This document shows, piece by piece, positions 45,949 through 54,424 of a stretch of DNA of 64,000 bases (position 1 is its first letter; each line of letters begins with the position of its first letter). Under the pieces are notes generated by a model that was not told the DNA's origin, did not search any database, and saw only the letters and a list, made by a program, of their open reading frames with translations. The stretch comes from Duganella flavida. Its GTDB lineage: Bacteria; Pseudomonadota; Gammaproteobacteria; Burkholderiales; Burkholderiaceae_D. Position numbers and translations under genes: made by a program. The stretch spans positions 62,001-126,000 of the forward strand of contig NZ_WWCN01000015.1 of NCBI RefSeq assembly GCF_009857445.1, in the 5' to 3' direction.

Positions 45949-46863
45949 TTAAGCCGCATGGACGCTGGTCTGGCGTGCAATATTGCCAAACCATGTTAGC
46001 AATAAATCCAACATGGCACGCAATGCCGGTGACATATGTTGACGGGAAGTATAGATGCCGTAAATCCCCATTCGGGAGGGTGTGTATCCAGGAAGCAACG
46101 CCACCAGCTTGCCGGCGGCGATCAGCGGGGCGGCGCTGTACAGCGGCTGCAAGGCGATGCCACTGCCCTGCTCTGCCGCTTTCAGCAGGATCAGGTCTTC
46201 GTTGGCGGACAGGTTGCCGCTGACTGGCACCGACACGGCCGCGCCGTCGTCGGCGGTGAATTGCCACAGGCTTTTGCCAAAATAAGTGTAAGTCAGGCAG
46301 TTGTGGCCGGCCAGGTCTTGCGGCCGCTGCGGCGTGCCGCGCTCTTGCAGGTAGGACGGGGCGGCGCATACCACCGAGTCGCAATGGCCAAGCTGGCGCG
46401 CGATCAGGTTGGGCTCCAGCGTGTTGGTGACGCGCAGCGCAAGGTCGATGCGCTCTTCGATCAGATTGACGGCGCGGTTGCTCATCTGCAGGTCGACCGA
46501 GGTGCGTGGATAGCGCTGCAGGAACTCGCCCACGGCAGCGGCCAGCTCAGCCTGCGCCAAGGATTGCGAACAGGTGATGCGCAGCAGGCCGTGCGGCGTG
46601 TCGGCATCATCACCGGCGGCGACCGCCATGTCGTCGGCCACTTCCAGCATGCGGCGGCAGCGCGCCAGTGTGATATCGCCGGCGTCAGTCAGGCTCAGGC
46701 GGCGGGTGCTCCGGTGCAGCAGGCGGGCGCCGGCCCACTCTTCCATCTCAGCCAGGTAGCGCGTGACCATGGCGCGTGACATGTCCAGCGCGTCGGCGGC
46801 GGCGATCATGCTGCCGCGTTCGGCAATACTGACAAAAACCCGCGCGGCGATGATGCGATCCAT
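45949..46863 (-). CDS. LysR-family transcriptional regulator
   Basis: 304 residues. N-terminal winged HTH (VSIAERGSMIAAADALDMSRAMVTRYLAEMEE given in outline, residues 11-42) of the type found in CrgA-like LysR proteins, then a substrate-binding domain (LLRITCSQSLAQ onward). It is divergent from the metallo-beta-lactamase-fold gene, with 102 bases between them, so it may control that gene; LysR regulators often act on their divergent neighbour. The ligand is unknown. Confidence 0.92.
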   Translation of the reverse strand: MDRIIAARVFVSIAERGSMIAAADALDMSRAMVTRYLAEMEEWAGARLLHRSTRRLSLTDAGDITLARCRRMLEVADDMAVAAGDDADTPHGLLRITCSQSLAQAELAAAVGEFLQRYPRTSVDLQMSNRAVNLIEERIDLALRVTNTLEPNLIARQLGHCDSVVCAAPSYLQERGTPQRPQDLAGHNCLTYTYFGKSLWQFTADDGAAVSVPVSGNLSANEDLILLKAAEQGSGIALQPLYSAAPLIAAGKLVALLPGYTPSRMGIYGIYTSRQHMSPALRAMLDLLLTWFGNIARQTSVHAA

Positions 46864-46965
46864 GATTCGTCCGATTTATGCAATTAACTAGCGCAGATTA
46901 GCCTATTTTTCTATCGGATTGAGAAATTTAAGATGGCGTCATTCCTACTTCACTGAAAGACGATC

Positions 46966-47802
46966 ATGTTCAAACCTGCCCTGCTGTCCGCCGCCCTCGC
47001 TACTGCCATCAGCGCCCACGCCGCGCCGCTCAAGCTGGACGTGTTTAATCCGGGCGAAGCGGCCATCTTCCCGGTCGCCTCGGTGATTGTCAGCGGTGCC
47101 AAGGATGCGGTGCTGATCGACGCCCAGTTCTCGCGCGGCGAGGCGGTCAAGCTGGTCGAGCAGATCCGCGCCACCGGCAAGCACCTGACCACCGTCTACA
47201 TCAGCCACGATGATCCGGACTACTACTTCGGCCTGGACGTGATCCACGCCGCCTTCCCGGATGCCAAGATCGTCGCCCTGCCCGACGTCATCGCCGGCAT
47301 CGAGCGCAAGAAAGCCGCCAAAGTCGCCTACTGGGGCCCGATCCTGAAAGACAACGCACCGCAAGAAGTGATCGTGCCGCAGCCGCTGAAGGGCAAAGCC
47401 ATCACGCTGGAAGGCCAGAAGCTGAACATCACCCGCGAATATGTGTGGATTCCGTCGATCAAGGCGGTGGTGGGCGGCGTTGAAGTTTTCAACGGTCTGC
47501 ACGTGTGGACTGCCGACTCGCAAACGCCAGCCTCGCGCAAGCAATGGCTGTCGACGCTGGACCGCATCGCCGCACTGAAACCGGCCACCGTGGTGCCGGG
47601 CCACTTCGCGCCGGGCGCGCCGCTGACGCCGGACAGCATCAGCTACACCCGCGACTATCTGGTCAAGTTTGAAGCCGAAACCGCCAAAGCCGCCGACTCA
47701 GCCGCGCTGATCGCGCGCATGCAGCAGTTGTATCCAAACGCCGGCTTGCAAAGCGCGCTGGAGATCAGTGCCAAAGTGGCCAAAGGCGAAATGAAGTGGT
47801 GA
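46966..47802 (+). CDS. secreted metallo-beta-lactamase-fold protein with altered metal site
   Basis: 278 residues. A Sec signal peptide (MFKPALLSAALATAISAHA) leads into an MBL fold. The usual HxHxDH motif reads SHDDPDYYFG (about residues 85-94), keeping the first His but not the second and lacking the final DH. Downstream VVPGHFAPG keeps the expected His. This variant resembles a periplasmic MBL subgroup with SH.DPD.Y/HFG. The substrate is unknown and metal binding may be changed. It is divergent from a LysR gene that may control it. Confidence 0.85.
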   Translation: MFKPALLSAALATAISAHAAPLKLDVFNPGEAAIFPVASVIVSGAKDAVLIDAQFSRGEAVKLVEQIRATGKHLTTVYISHDDPDYYFGLDVIHAAFPDAKIVALPDVIAGIERKKAAKVAYWGPILKDNAPQEVIVPQPLKGKAITLEGQKLNITREYVWIPSIKAVVGGVEVFNGLHVWTADSQTPASRKQWLSTLDRIAALKPATVVPGHFAPGAPLTPDSISYTRDYLVKFEAETAKAADSAALIARMQQLYPNAGLQSALEISAKVAKGEMKW

Positions 47803-47868
47803 TGTAGCGCGGCCCGGCGACGGCGGCGAAGTGTTACACTGCGCCGTCGTTGTTCACCGCCTCATCCC

Positions 47869-49143
47869 ATGCACACCCTTGAGCAGTTGCGCAGCGGCGC
47901 ACTGGCAGGCATCACGCGCCTGACCTTGCGCTGCGGCCTCACAGAATTCCCTCCTGAGATCTACACACTGGCCGACAGCCTGGAAATCCTCGACCTGTCC
48001 GGCAACGCGCTATCGACGCTGCCGGATGACCTACCGCTGCTGCGCAAGCTGCGCATCATCTTCTGCTCGGATAACCAGTTCACCGAGCTGCCGGCGGTGC
48101 TGGGCGCCTGCCCTGCGCTCACGATGCTCGGTTTCAAAGCCAACCAGATCCGCCATGTGCCCGCCGCCGCCCTGCCGGCCGCACTACGCTGGCTGGTGCT
48201 AACCGATAACGAGATCGAAGAACTGCCCACCGCGCTGGGCGAACGCCCACAACTCCAAAAGCTGATGCTGGCCGGGAATCGCTTGCGCGCGCTGCCCGAG
48301 TCGATGGCGCAACTGCACCAGCTGGAACTGCTGCGCATCGCCTCGAACCAGTTGGAAGAGCTGCCATCGTGGCTGCTGTCGCTGCTACGCTTGACGTGGC
48401 TGGCCTACGCCGGCAATCCGCTGTGCAACCAACTGGAAGACACGCTGGTGCACACGCCATCGGCCACCGTCCGCTGGCCGGAGCTGACGCTGGGCGCCAA
48501 GCTGGGCGAAGGTGCCTCCGGCGTGATTTATCGCGCCGATTGGCGTGACCAGCATATCGCAGTCAAGCTATTCAAAGGCTCGATGACCAGCGACGGCTCG
48601 CCACTGAGCGAAATGGCCGCCTGCCTCGGGGCCGGCGCGCATCCAAACCTGATCCCGGTCCTAGGCCATATTGAGGACCATCCTGAAGATGCGCATGGCC
48701 TGGCCATGTCGCTGATCTCGCCAGACTTCCACAACCTCGCCGGCCCGCCGAGCCTGGACAGCTGCACGCGCGACATCTACCGCGACGGCAAGCGCTTCGA
48801 GCTGAACGCCATGCTGTCGATCGCACGCGGCATCGCCTCGGCGGCGGCGCAGCTGCACGAACACGGCATCATGCACGGCGACCTGTACGGCCACAACGTC
48901 CTGCACGACGACCACGGCCACACCCTGCTGGGCGACTTCGGTGCCGCCTCGTTCTACGATACAGAAGGCCCACACGCCGCCACACTGCAAACACTGGAAG
49001 TCCGCGCCTTCGGCAACCTGCTGGAAGAACTGCTGGACCGCTGCGACACCGCCCTGCCACGCCTGCGCCAGCTACAAACCGCCTGCCAGCAAGGCGGGCC
49101 GCGCTTCGCCAACATCAAAGAACAGCTAGACAATCCGTTCTAG
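47869..49143 (+). CDS. leucine-rich-repeat protein kinase fusion
   Basis: 424 residues. About seven leucine-rich repeats (LEILDLSGNALSTLP, LRWLVLTDNEIEELP, LQKLMLAGNRLRALP and others; residues 15-200) are fused to a protein-kinase domain. The kinase has the Gly loop LGEGASGVIYRA (from about 211), the Lys in IAVKLFK (about 230), HGDLYGHN in place of HRDLKxxN (about 336) and DFG in LLGDFGAAS (about 356). The catalytic Asp, Asn and DFG Asp are kept, so it may be active. No transmembrane segment, so cytoplasmic. The partner or substrate is unknown. The BlaI-like gene follows after 18 bases. Confidence 0.9.
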   Translation: MHTLEQLRSGALAGITRLTLRCGLTEFPPEIYTLADSLEILDLSGNALSTLPDDLPLLRKLRIIFCSDNQFTELPAVLGACPALTMLGFKANQIRHVPAAALPAALRWLVLTDNEIEELPTALGERPQLQKLMLAGNRLRALPESMAQLHQLELLRIASNQLEELPSWLLSLLRLTWLAYAGNPLCNQLEDTLVHTPSATVRWPELTLGAKLGEGASGVIYRADWRDQHIAVKLFKGSMTSDGSPLSEMAACLGAGAHPNLIPVLGHIEDHPEDAHGLAMSLISPDFHNLAGPPSLDSCTRDIYRDGKRFELNAMLSIARGIASAAAQLHEHGIMHGDLYGHNVLHDDHGHTLLGDFGAASFYDTEGPHAATLQTLEVRAFGNLLEELLDRCDTALPRLRQLQTACQQGGPRFANIKEQLDNPF

Positions 49144-49161
49144 ATATTTTATTCTACATCC

Positions 49162-49536
49162 ATGAGCACCCTACCGAAACCAACCGCCGCCGAACTGGAG
49201 ATGTTGCGCTTGCTGTTCGCGCTCGGCCCCGCAACGGCGCGGCAAGTGCACGAAGCGGCGCAGGAAACGCGTCCCGACACCAGCTACGCCAACGTCCTGC
49301 GCGTGCTGCAAGTGATGCACACCAAAGGCCTGCTGAAACGCGACGAAAGCCAGCGTGCCCACGTCTACGCGCCAGTGCAGGAACAGGACTCCGTCCAAAC
49401 CAACCTGCTGAAAGACCTGATCCAGAAAGCCTTCGCCGGCTCCGGCAAAGCCCTGGTACTAGCCGCCCTGCGCGGCGGCCACGTCAGCAAAAAAGAGCGC
49501 GAAGAAATCCAGGCCCTGCTGGATCAGGAAAAATAG
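49162..49536 (+). CDS. BlaI/MecI/CopY-family transcriptional repressor
   Basis: 124-residue winged-helix protein of the BlaI family. The N-terminal segment ELEMLRLLFALGPATARQVHEAA and the recognition region SYANVLRVLQVMHTKGLLKRD match the family. The C-terminal half is helical for dimerisation. The BlaR1/M56 sensor peptidase that often accompanies it is absent here. It is 18 bases after the LRR-kinase, which suggests co-transcription; the kinase might be its regulated gene or its signal source, but that is speculation. Confidence 0.88.
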   Translation: MSTLPKPTAAELEMLRLLFALGPATARQVHEAAQETRPDTSYANVLRVLQVMHTKGLLKRDESQRAHVYAPVQEQDSVQTNLLKDLIQKAFAGSGKALVLAALRGGHVSKKEREEIQALLDQEK

Positions 49537-49540
49537 GCGG

Positions 49541-50860
49541 CTAACGCTCCGCCACTTCATCCTTTATCGATATCTTCGCTCGGCAAGCATACGACTCTGC
49601 TGCGCTAGTGTTTTTTGGTCGCGGCAAAAGATCCGGGGTACCGATCTGCTTCAGAAAAGTTTGCACCTCGTCCGCCACCACCGGCATGAAAGCTTTCTCC
49701 ATCCAGTCAAAGTCCACACGCCTGGACAGCAGATGATGCCGCCCTTCGAAGAGGACAAACTGCAAGTGCTGTACCGGGACGCCCGCCGCGCACACCTGCC
49801 GAATCAGTTCAGCCTCGTGCGAGGTTCCCACCTGCGTATCTAGCCCTCCCCACAAAAACAGGCTCGGTATCGCAAGCCGTTGGATCACTGCCACCGGTGT
49901 GATCTGGCTATGGAAGTGCATATTCCAGAACGCGTCATTGATATCCGGCGCCATGACGCCATTGGCTTGCCGCTTCCAGGACAGCTTGCCCGCAGCGCTA
50001 CCGGTATCGGTTTGCTGCATGAGAATTGCATAGTTATTCTCCAGTCGAGCCTTGAATTCATGCATGTTGGCAGCGTCCCATCGTCCGTATGGACTGAGCC
50101 AGGTTTCCAGCGTCATCACACCCCCAATACCTTCTTTGTAACGCTTGCGGATCTCAGGATTGGTAATGATGCTGTCGGCATTGATATCAAACTCAGGGAG
50201 AATTTCCAACATGCGCTCAACCGCTTGCCATCGTGTCAGCGCTTCAAATCGCTGAGCCGGCGAACCGATAGAAATCAGGCCACTAATATGTACTCGCTCG
50301 CGATCGGCAATTGCGGCAGCGTGCATCAATCCTCCCGAAAAGCCAAAGAGCACCAGTTTTCCGCGCACCGCCGGCACCATGTCTTCAATATGCAGCAATA
50401 CATTCTCGATGCTGCGCTGATAGCGCTCTACCGTGAGATTCGCGTACACCGGCACATTCACACAGCGGCGCTCCAATGTCGCTTTGCTGAAACCGGATTT
50501 CAGGACCGTCTGCTGGCATTTAAGGTTCGGTGAGAGAACACCCGGACTATCGAAACGCACTACCGCGACGCCTTGGGCAACCAATGCCGTCGACAATTCC
50601 CGCAGCGGCATCCGTTCGGCCCACACAGTCTCCAGCGCCCGCACCAGCCAGCCGTTCCTGTCATACGCACCGCTAGCCGAAACGAATACCACGATTGGGC
50701 CGCGCCAAAGCGCCAGCTCGCCACCAGGCCAGTCGATTTGTCCATTGATGGCATCCGTTTCGGCGGTCTGTGCAACCGAAAATTGTCGATGCATGCCCTC
50801 AGCAAACGCAGCCTCCGAGCAAAAGAAAGCCAAACACAACAAAACCAATTTGATGCCCAT
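49541..50860 (-). CDS. secreted alpha/beta hydrolase
   Basis: 439 residues with a Sec signal peptide (MGIKLVLLCLAFFCSEAAFA). The alpha/beta-hydrolase fold shows the nucleophile elbow GFSGG (about residues 173-177), a candidate acid in WGGLDTQVG and a final His in EGRHHLLS. Four or five Cys, including C-terminal SYACRAKI, may form disulfides. The oxyanion segment is VVFVSASGAYDRNG. The substrate is unknown. It is convergent with the BlaI-like gene, 4 bases apart. Confidence 0.85.
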   Translation of the reverse strand: MGIKLVLLCLAFFCSEAAFAEGMHRQFSVAQTAETDAINGQIDWPGGELALWRGPIVVFVSASGAYDRNGWLVRALETVWAERMPLRELSTALVAQGVAVVRFDSPGVLSPNLKCQQTVLKSGFSKATLERRCVNVPVYANLTVERYQRSIENVLLHIEDMVPAVRGKLVLFGFSGGLMHAAAIADRERVHISGLISIGSPAQRFEALTRWQAVERMLEILPEFDINADSIITNPEIRKRYKEGIGGVMTLETWLSPYGRWDAANMHEFKARLENNYAILMQQTDTGSAAGKLSWKRQANGVMAPDINDAFWNMHFHSQITPVAVIQRLAIPSLFLWGGLDTQVGTSHEAELIRQVCAAGVPVQHLQFVLFEGRHHLLSRRVDFDWMEKAFMPVVADEVQTFLKQIGTPDLLPRPKNTSAAESYACRAKISIKDEVAER

Positions 50861-51001
50861 GACACCCTCCGCACAAAGATGAGAAACTTCAGATTCTCAC
50901 CGTGCATAGAACGACGGTATTGAATGAACGCAAGCTTTCATCAATCTGCCTTGGGCACTCCGGGGGCATTACAATAGTGCCCTTTCACTTCATATCAAAC
51001 G

Positions 51002-51406
51002 ATGAATTTTCAGAACTGGCCTGAACAGGCTCATCCTGTTATTGCTGTCATGTTAGCTGTGGCGATTTGCGCTATACCGGTGGTGCTGCCGCACTTTGAT
51101 CTGACCAACCTGCCGGCCAACCTGTTTGCCTACGTCTTCTGCTGCGTGCTGGTGTATCCGTTTGCCTCGCTGCTGCGCCATCGCGTGACCAGCTTGCCTA
51201 CGATCTGGGGCCTCGCTGCGCTGTTCCTGCTGGCGGCATGCTTTTATCACACCAACATCATTGCCGAAACTGCCAACAGCGCGTGGCCGCAGCGGCGCGA
51301 TGTCACGTTCGATAAATTTATCTACAATCTGCCGCAGCTGACGCTGGGCGTGCTGTGCTGGTGGCTGCTAGTGCTGCGCCCTGACCGCAATAAGCGCTCA
51401 GGATAA
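51002..51406 (+). CDS. small inner-membrane protein of unknown function
   Basis: 134 residues with four predicted transmembrane segments (about 13-30, 37-59, 68-85 and 108-124). It has the length and segment pattern of small integral membrane proteins. No family is recognised. It is divergent from the hydrolase gene and convergent with the FlxA-like gene. GC and codon use look native. Confidence 0.65.
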   Translation: MNFQNWPEQAHPVIAVMLAVAICAIPVVLPHFDLTNLPANLFAYVFCCVLVYPFASLLRHRVTSLPTIWGLAALFLLAACFYHTNIIAETANSAWPQRRDVTFDKFIYNLPQLTLGVLCWWLLVLRPDRNKRSG

Positions 51407-51413
51407 ATGGGCA

Positions 51414-51845
51414 TCAAGCGGCGGTGTTAATCACCGTGCCAACCGTGGTGGCCGCGGCGATACTCTTGTCGCCGTTTTCAGGCCCAGCAAGATCACTGAC
51501 ACGCTCACCGGACGCCTTGGTTTGACTACCATCCGATTTAGGGACGGTCACCTTACGGTCGGCATCCTTTTGCAGCAAGGCTATTTGTAATGCCTTGATC
51601 TGCTGCTCAATACCGTCAATTTGCTGCTGCAATGCGATCCTTTGCTGGATCCCGCCTGAACTGCGGTCGCCTGCCAACTTGGCTAATTGTTCGCCGAGCC
51701 CGGCTTCCAGCTTTTGCAGCTTGCGGATTTGCTGCAGGATCGCGGCCCGCGCCGTGGTGCTTTCCGTGGCGCCCGACGCGCCCGGAGCGCCAGTGGCGAT
51801 GGCCAACTGCGCAAGGTACGCAGGAGCTACATTTGATGCGTTCAT
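51414..51845 (-). CDS. FlxA-like coiled-coil protein
   Basis: 143 residues. The centre (about residues 35-95) is a long heptad-type helix (LQQIRKLQKLEAGLGEQLAKL, then IALQQQIDGIEQQIKALQ), flanked by Ala/Gly/Thr-rich ends. This fits the FlxA-like family, whose founding member is a flagellar-regulon gene of unknown function in E. coli. The match is on helix pattern only and thus weak. Confidence 0.6.
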   Translation of the reverse strand: MNASNVAPAYLAQLAIATGAPGASGATESTTARAAILQQIRKLQKLEAGLGEQLAKLAGDRSSGGIQQRIALQQQIDGIEQQIKALQIALLQKDADRKVTVPKSDGSQTKASGERVSDLAGPENGDKSIAAATTVGTVINTAA

Positions 51846-51953
51846 ACGCCCTCCCGTTCTGGTCCTTCCATCGTTAGCGACAGACTTCGGAAGAACCTTA
51901 GCAAGAAGCTACATGACTAAAGCCTATTGCCCAACCTCAGAAATTCCGTTATA

Positions 51954-51982
51954 TTGAACAGGAGTTCGCTATAGCGGATATT
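51954..51982 (+). promoter_or_regulatory. candidate promoter for the structured leader
   Basis: TTGAAC (51954-51959) and GATATT (51977-51982) are 17 bases apart. Transcription would begin near 51989, exactly where the run of hairpins begins. Confidence 0.4.
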
Positions 51983-51988
51983 AATTAT

Positions 51989-52127
51989 GCATCAAGAGTC
52001 GGTTGATCCGACGCCAACCTGCCTCCCCGGGCAAGGTGGAAGCCATTACGGCGATGCGGCCTTTTAACGGCAACGAAGCGGGTGCACATGAATTGCTCCG
52101 AATCGAGCCAAGATTTCTGGAGCAATC
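51989..52127 (+). promoter_or_regulatory. structured 5' leader with Shine-Dalgarno-masking hairpin
   Basis: Hairpins in order: GTCGG-TTGAT-CCGAC (51998-52012); CCAACCTGCC...GGCAAGGTGG (from 52014); GCC-ATTAC-GGC; GCC-TTTTAAC-GGC. The final one pairs ATTGCTCC (52092-52099) with GGAGCAAT (52119-52126). The last arm is the ribosome-binding site of the next gene, ending two bases before its ATG, so the hairpin should block translation unless opened. The layout is that of a translational riboswitch or a protein-bound leader. I do not recognise a known riboswitch family. Confidence 0.5.
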
Positions 52128-52454
52128 ATGACCACTCAGACTTCCCTTTCCCACGACACCTGCACCTCGGACCTGGACAACCAGTTCCGCATGACGCACA
52201 CCTTCCACCTGCATCTAGGCTCCAGCCAACCAGCCGCCGGCCAGCTCGAATCCACGCTGAAAGAATCCAATGCCCGCATCGACAAATGGCTGATCCTGCG
52301 TCGCGGCGGCAATTACGAGCACAGCATCACCGTCGGCGGCATCGGCGAAGCCGCCGCCCGCACTCTGCGCAAAGCCCTTTCCAGCCTGAACAACGAAATC
52401 AAAGTCCACGTCGAACACATGCTGCACTTCGACAGCGCCGCCGCGTCCCGCTAG
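52128..52454 (+). CDS. small protein of unknown function under leader control
   Basis: 108 residues with no signal peptide or membrane segment. The C-terminal 60 residues (IDKWLILRRGGNYEHSITV, then GIGEAAARTLRKALSSL, then EIKVHVEHMLHF) predict as beta-alpha-beta, possibly an ACT-like fold. The start follows GGAG with 7 bases spacing, and that GGAG is part of an 8-bp hairpin. No family is recognised. Confidence 0.7.
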   Translation: MTTQTSLSHDTCTSDLDNQFRMTHTFHLHLGSSQPAAGQLESTLKESNARIDKWLILRRGGNYEHSITVGGIGEAAARTLRKALSSLNNEIKVHVEHMLHFDSAAASR

Positions 52455-52500
52455 AACGCGATACTCTTTTTGCAATCCAACGCTTGCAAGAAGTTCAGTG

Positions 52501-52662
52501 ATGCTGGTGGTGTCAATTCAATACCTGGTCAGCGAAAACGACGTCGAGCTACTCAATGAAACGGTAACGACGCCGCTGGAACGCGTCCTGCAAAAACTGG
52601 AGCGCGTGGAGGCAATTAACACCACGACGAGCCACGGAAGCGTCGAGGCCGAGGTCCACTAA
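52501..52662 (+). CDS. possible 53-residue small protein
   Basis: An ATG at 52501 opens a 53-codon frame (starting MLVVSIQYLVSENDVELLNE) that ends just before the gltA terminator. It has mixed charge and predicts as helical. The ribosome-binding site is weak (AAGAAG about 9 bases upstream). It is in line with the preceding unknown gene, 46 bases downstream of its stop. Confidence 0.35.
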   Translation: MLVVSIQYLVSENDVELLNETVTTPLERVLQKLERVEAINTTTSHGSVEAEVH

Positions 52663-52674
52663 AAACTATAGGCG

Positions 52675-52702
52675 AAAAAAAACGGGCCGAAGCCCGTTTT
52701 TT
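52675..52702. terminator. bidirectional terminator after gltA
   Basis: AAAAAACGGGC-CGAA-GCCCGTTTTTT, perfect 11-bp arms with a tetraloop. It serves gltA (minus) and the small genes on the plus strand. Confidence 0.85.
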
Positions 52703-52723
52703 GTTTGCTGCGTAAACCGTGGA

Positions 52724-54025
52724 TTAACGCTTGTCCAGCGGTGGTACGTCGCGGGTGGTCGCGCCAACGAACAGCTGGCGTGGACGGCCGATTTTCTGTT
52801 CTGGGTCGGCGATCATTTCGTTCCACTGGGCGATCCAGCCGATGGTACGCGCCATCGCGAAGATGCCGGTGAACAGCGATACTGGGATGCCCAGTGCCGA
52901 TTGCACGATGCCCGAGTAGAAGTCGACGTTCGGGTACAGTTTGCGCGAAACGAAGTATTCGTCGTTCAGTGCAATCTTTTCCAGCTCCATCGCCAGCTTG
53001 AACAGTGGGTCGTCTTGCAGGCCCAGTTCGTTCAGCACTTCGTAGCAGGTTTCACGCATCAGCTTCGCACGTGGGTCGAAGTTTTTGTAGACGCGGTGAC
53101 CGAAGCCCATCAGCTTGACGCCGGAGTTCTTGTCTTTCACCTGAGCGATGAAGGCCGGGATGTTTTCCACCGAGCCGATTTCTTTCAGCATGGTCAGTGC
53201 CGCTTCGTTAGCGCCGCCGTGAGCAGGGCCCCACAGGCAAGCAATACCGGCAGCGATACACGCGAACGGGTTGGCGCCCGACGAACCGGCCAGACGCACG
53301 GTCGAGGTCGATGCATTTTGCTCGTGGTCTGCATGCAGGATCAGGATACGGTCCAGAGCGCGCACCAGCACGTCGTTGACTTTGTACTCTTCGCATGGAT
53401 TGCCGAACATCATGCGCATGAAGTTGGCCGAGTACGACAGGTCGTTACGTGGGTACATGAACGGCTGGCCGATCGAGTACTTGTAAGCCATTGCCACCAG
53501 AGTTGGCATCTTGGCGATCAGACGGATCGCCGAAATTTCGCGCTGCTTGGCATCGTTGATGTCCAGCGAATCGTGGTAGAACGAAGCCAGCGCGCCAACG
53601 GTACCAACCAGTACCGACATCGGGTGCGCGTCGCGGCGGAAGCCACGGAAGAAGAATTGCATCTGCTCGTGCACCATGGTGTGCTTGGTCACGGTGTCGA
53701 CGAATTCTTGTTTCTGCACGCCGTTTGGCAGTTCGCCGTTCAGCAGCAGGTAGCACGATTCCATGAAATCGGCGTTCACAGCCAGTTGTTCGATTGGGTA
53801 GCCGCGGTATTGCAGTTCGCCTTTATCGCCGTCGATGTAGGTGATCGACGAGTTACATGCCGCAGTCGACATGAAACCTGGGTCGTAGGTGAACTTGCCT
53901 GTGCCGGCGTACAGCTTACGGATATCGATGACGTCTGGACCTACGGTGCCTTTGTAGATCGGGAATTCGATCGGCTGGCTACCATCGGAGAACGAGAGAG
54001 TGGCTTTGTTATCAGAGATGTTCAT
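52724..54025 (-). CDS. gltA: citrate synthase
   Basis: 433 residues, type II (hexameric, NADH-sensitive class by length). Condenses acetyl-CoA and oxaloacetate. Catalytic histidines lie in LILHADHEQNASTSTVRLAGS and GFGHRVYKNFDPRA; the Asp lies in the C-terminal ALEKI...YPNVDFYSG region (family knowledge). AAGGAAGAG precedes the start. It follows sdhE after 63 bases and probably shares the sdh transcript. Confidence 0.98.
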   Translation of the reverse strand: MNISDNKATLSFSDGSQPIEFPIYKGTVGPDVIDIRKLYAGTGKFTYDPGFMSTAACNSSITYIDGDKGELQYRGYPIEQLAVNADFMESCYLLLNGELPNGVQKQEFVDTVTKHTMVHEQMQFFFRGFRRDAHPMSVLVGTVGALASFYHDSLDINDAKQREISAIRLIAKMPTLVAMAYKYSIGQPFMYPRNDLSYSANFMRMMFGNPCEEYKVNDVLVRALDRILILHADHEQNASTSTVRLAGSSGANPFACIAAGIACLWGPAHGGANEAALTMLKEIGSVENIPAFIAQVKDKNSGVKLMGFGHRVYKNFDPRAKLMRETCYEVLNELGLQDDPLFKLAMELEKIALNDEYFVSRKLYPNVDFYSGIVQSALGIPVSLFTGIFAMARTIGWIAQWNEMIADPEQKIGRPRQLFVGATTRDVPPLDKR

Positions 54026-54088
54026 GGACTCTTCCTTCTTGGAGAGATGATGCGAATAAAAAAAGCAAAAATTCTGGGTGTGATTTAA

Positions 54089-54370
54089 CTACGCACTACG
54101 CAACCGCTGCAGCATCGCATGTACGTGCGGCAGGTCGATTTCGCCTTCCGGCTCTTTACGGGCCAGTACCAGATCCATCAGGGCATTGTCCGACAAGTCG
54201 AGGAGCCGCGTGAATGCGTCCACTTCCTCGTCGGTCAATTCGGTTTCATGCGCATCCAGAAAACGGGTGAGGATGATGTCGTTTTCCAGCAGACCCCGGC
54301 GGGAGCGCCAGCGCAGGCGGGCACGGTTGGCTGGGTCGGACTGATGCGCAGAGTGGTTCGTTTCAGTCAT
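54089..54370 (-). CDS. sdhE: succinate dehydrogenase assembly factor SdhE
   Basis: 93 residues with the family signature RSRRGLLENDIIL (about residues 22-34; the RGxxE motif is required for attaching FAD to SdhA). A second helix LTDEEVDAFTRLLDLSDNAL follows. It lies directly after sdhB in sdhCDABE, as in many Betaproteobacteria. Confidence 0.94.
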   Translation of the reverse strand: MTETNHSAHQSDPANRARLRWRSRRGLLENDIILTRFLDAHETELTDEEVDAFTRLLDLSDNALMDLVLARKEPEGEIDLPHVHAMLQRLRSA

Positions 54371-54424
54371 AGTCTTACTACTTTACAAAAACGGGCGGCG
54401 CGCGACACGCCGCCCGATTGCGCA

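Noticed and set aside
51981..52214. 77-codon minus-strand open frame across the structured leader
   Set aside because: It overlaps the start of the plus-strand gene and its hairpin leader, has no good ribosome-binding site, and the sequence is better explained as structured RNA.
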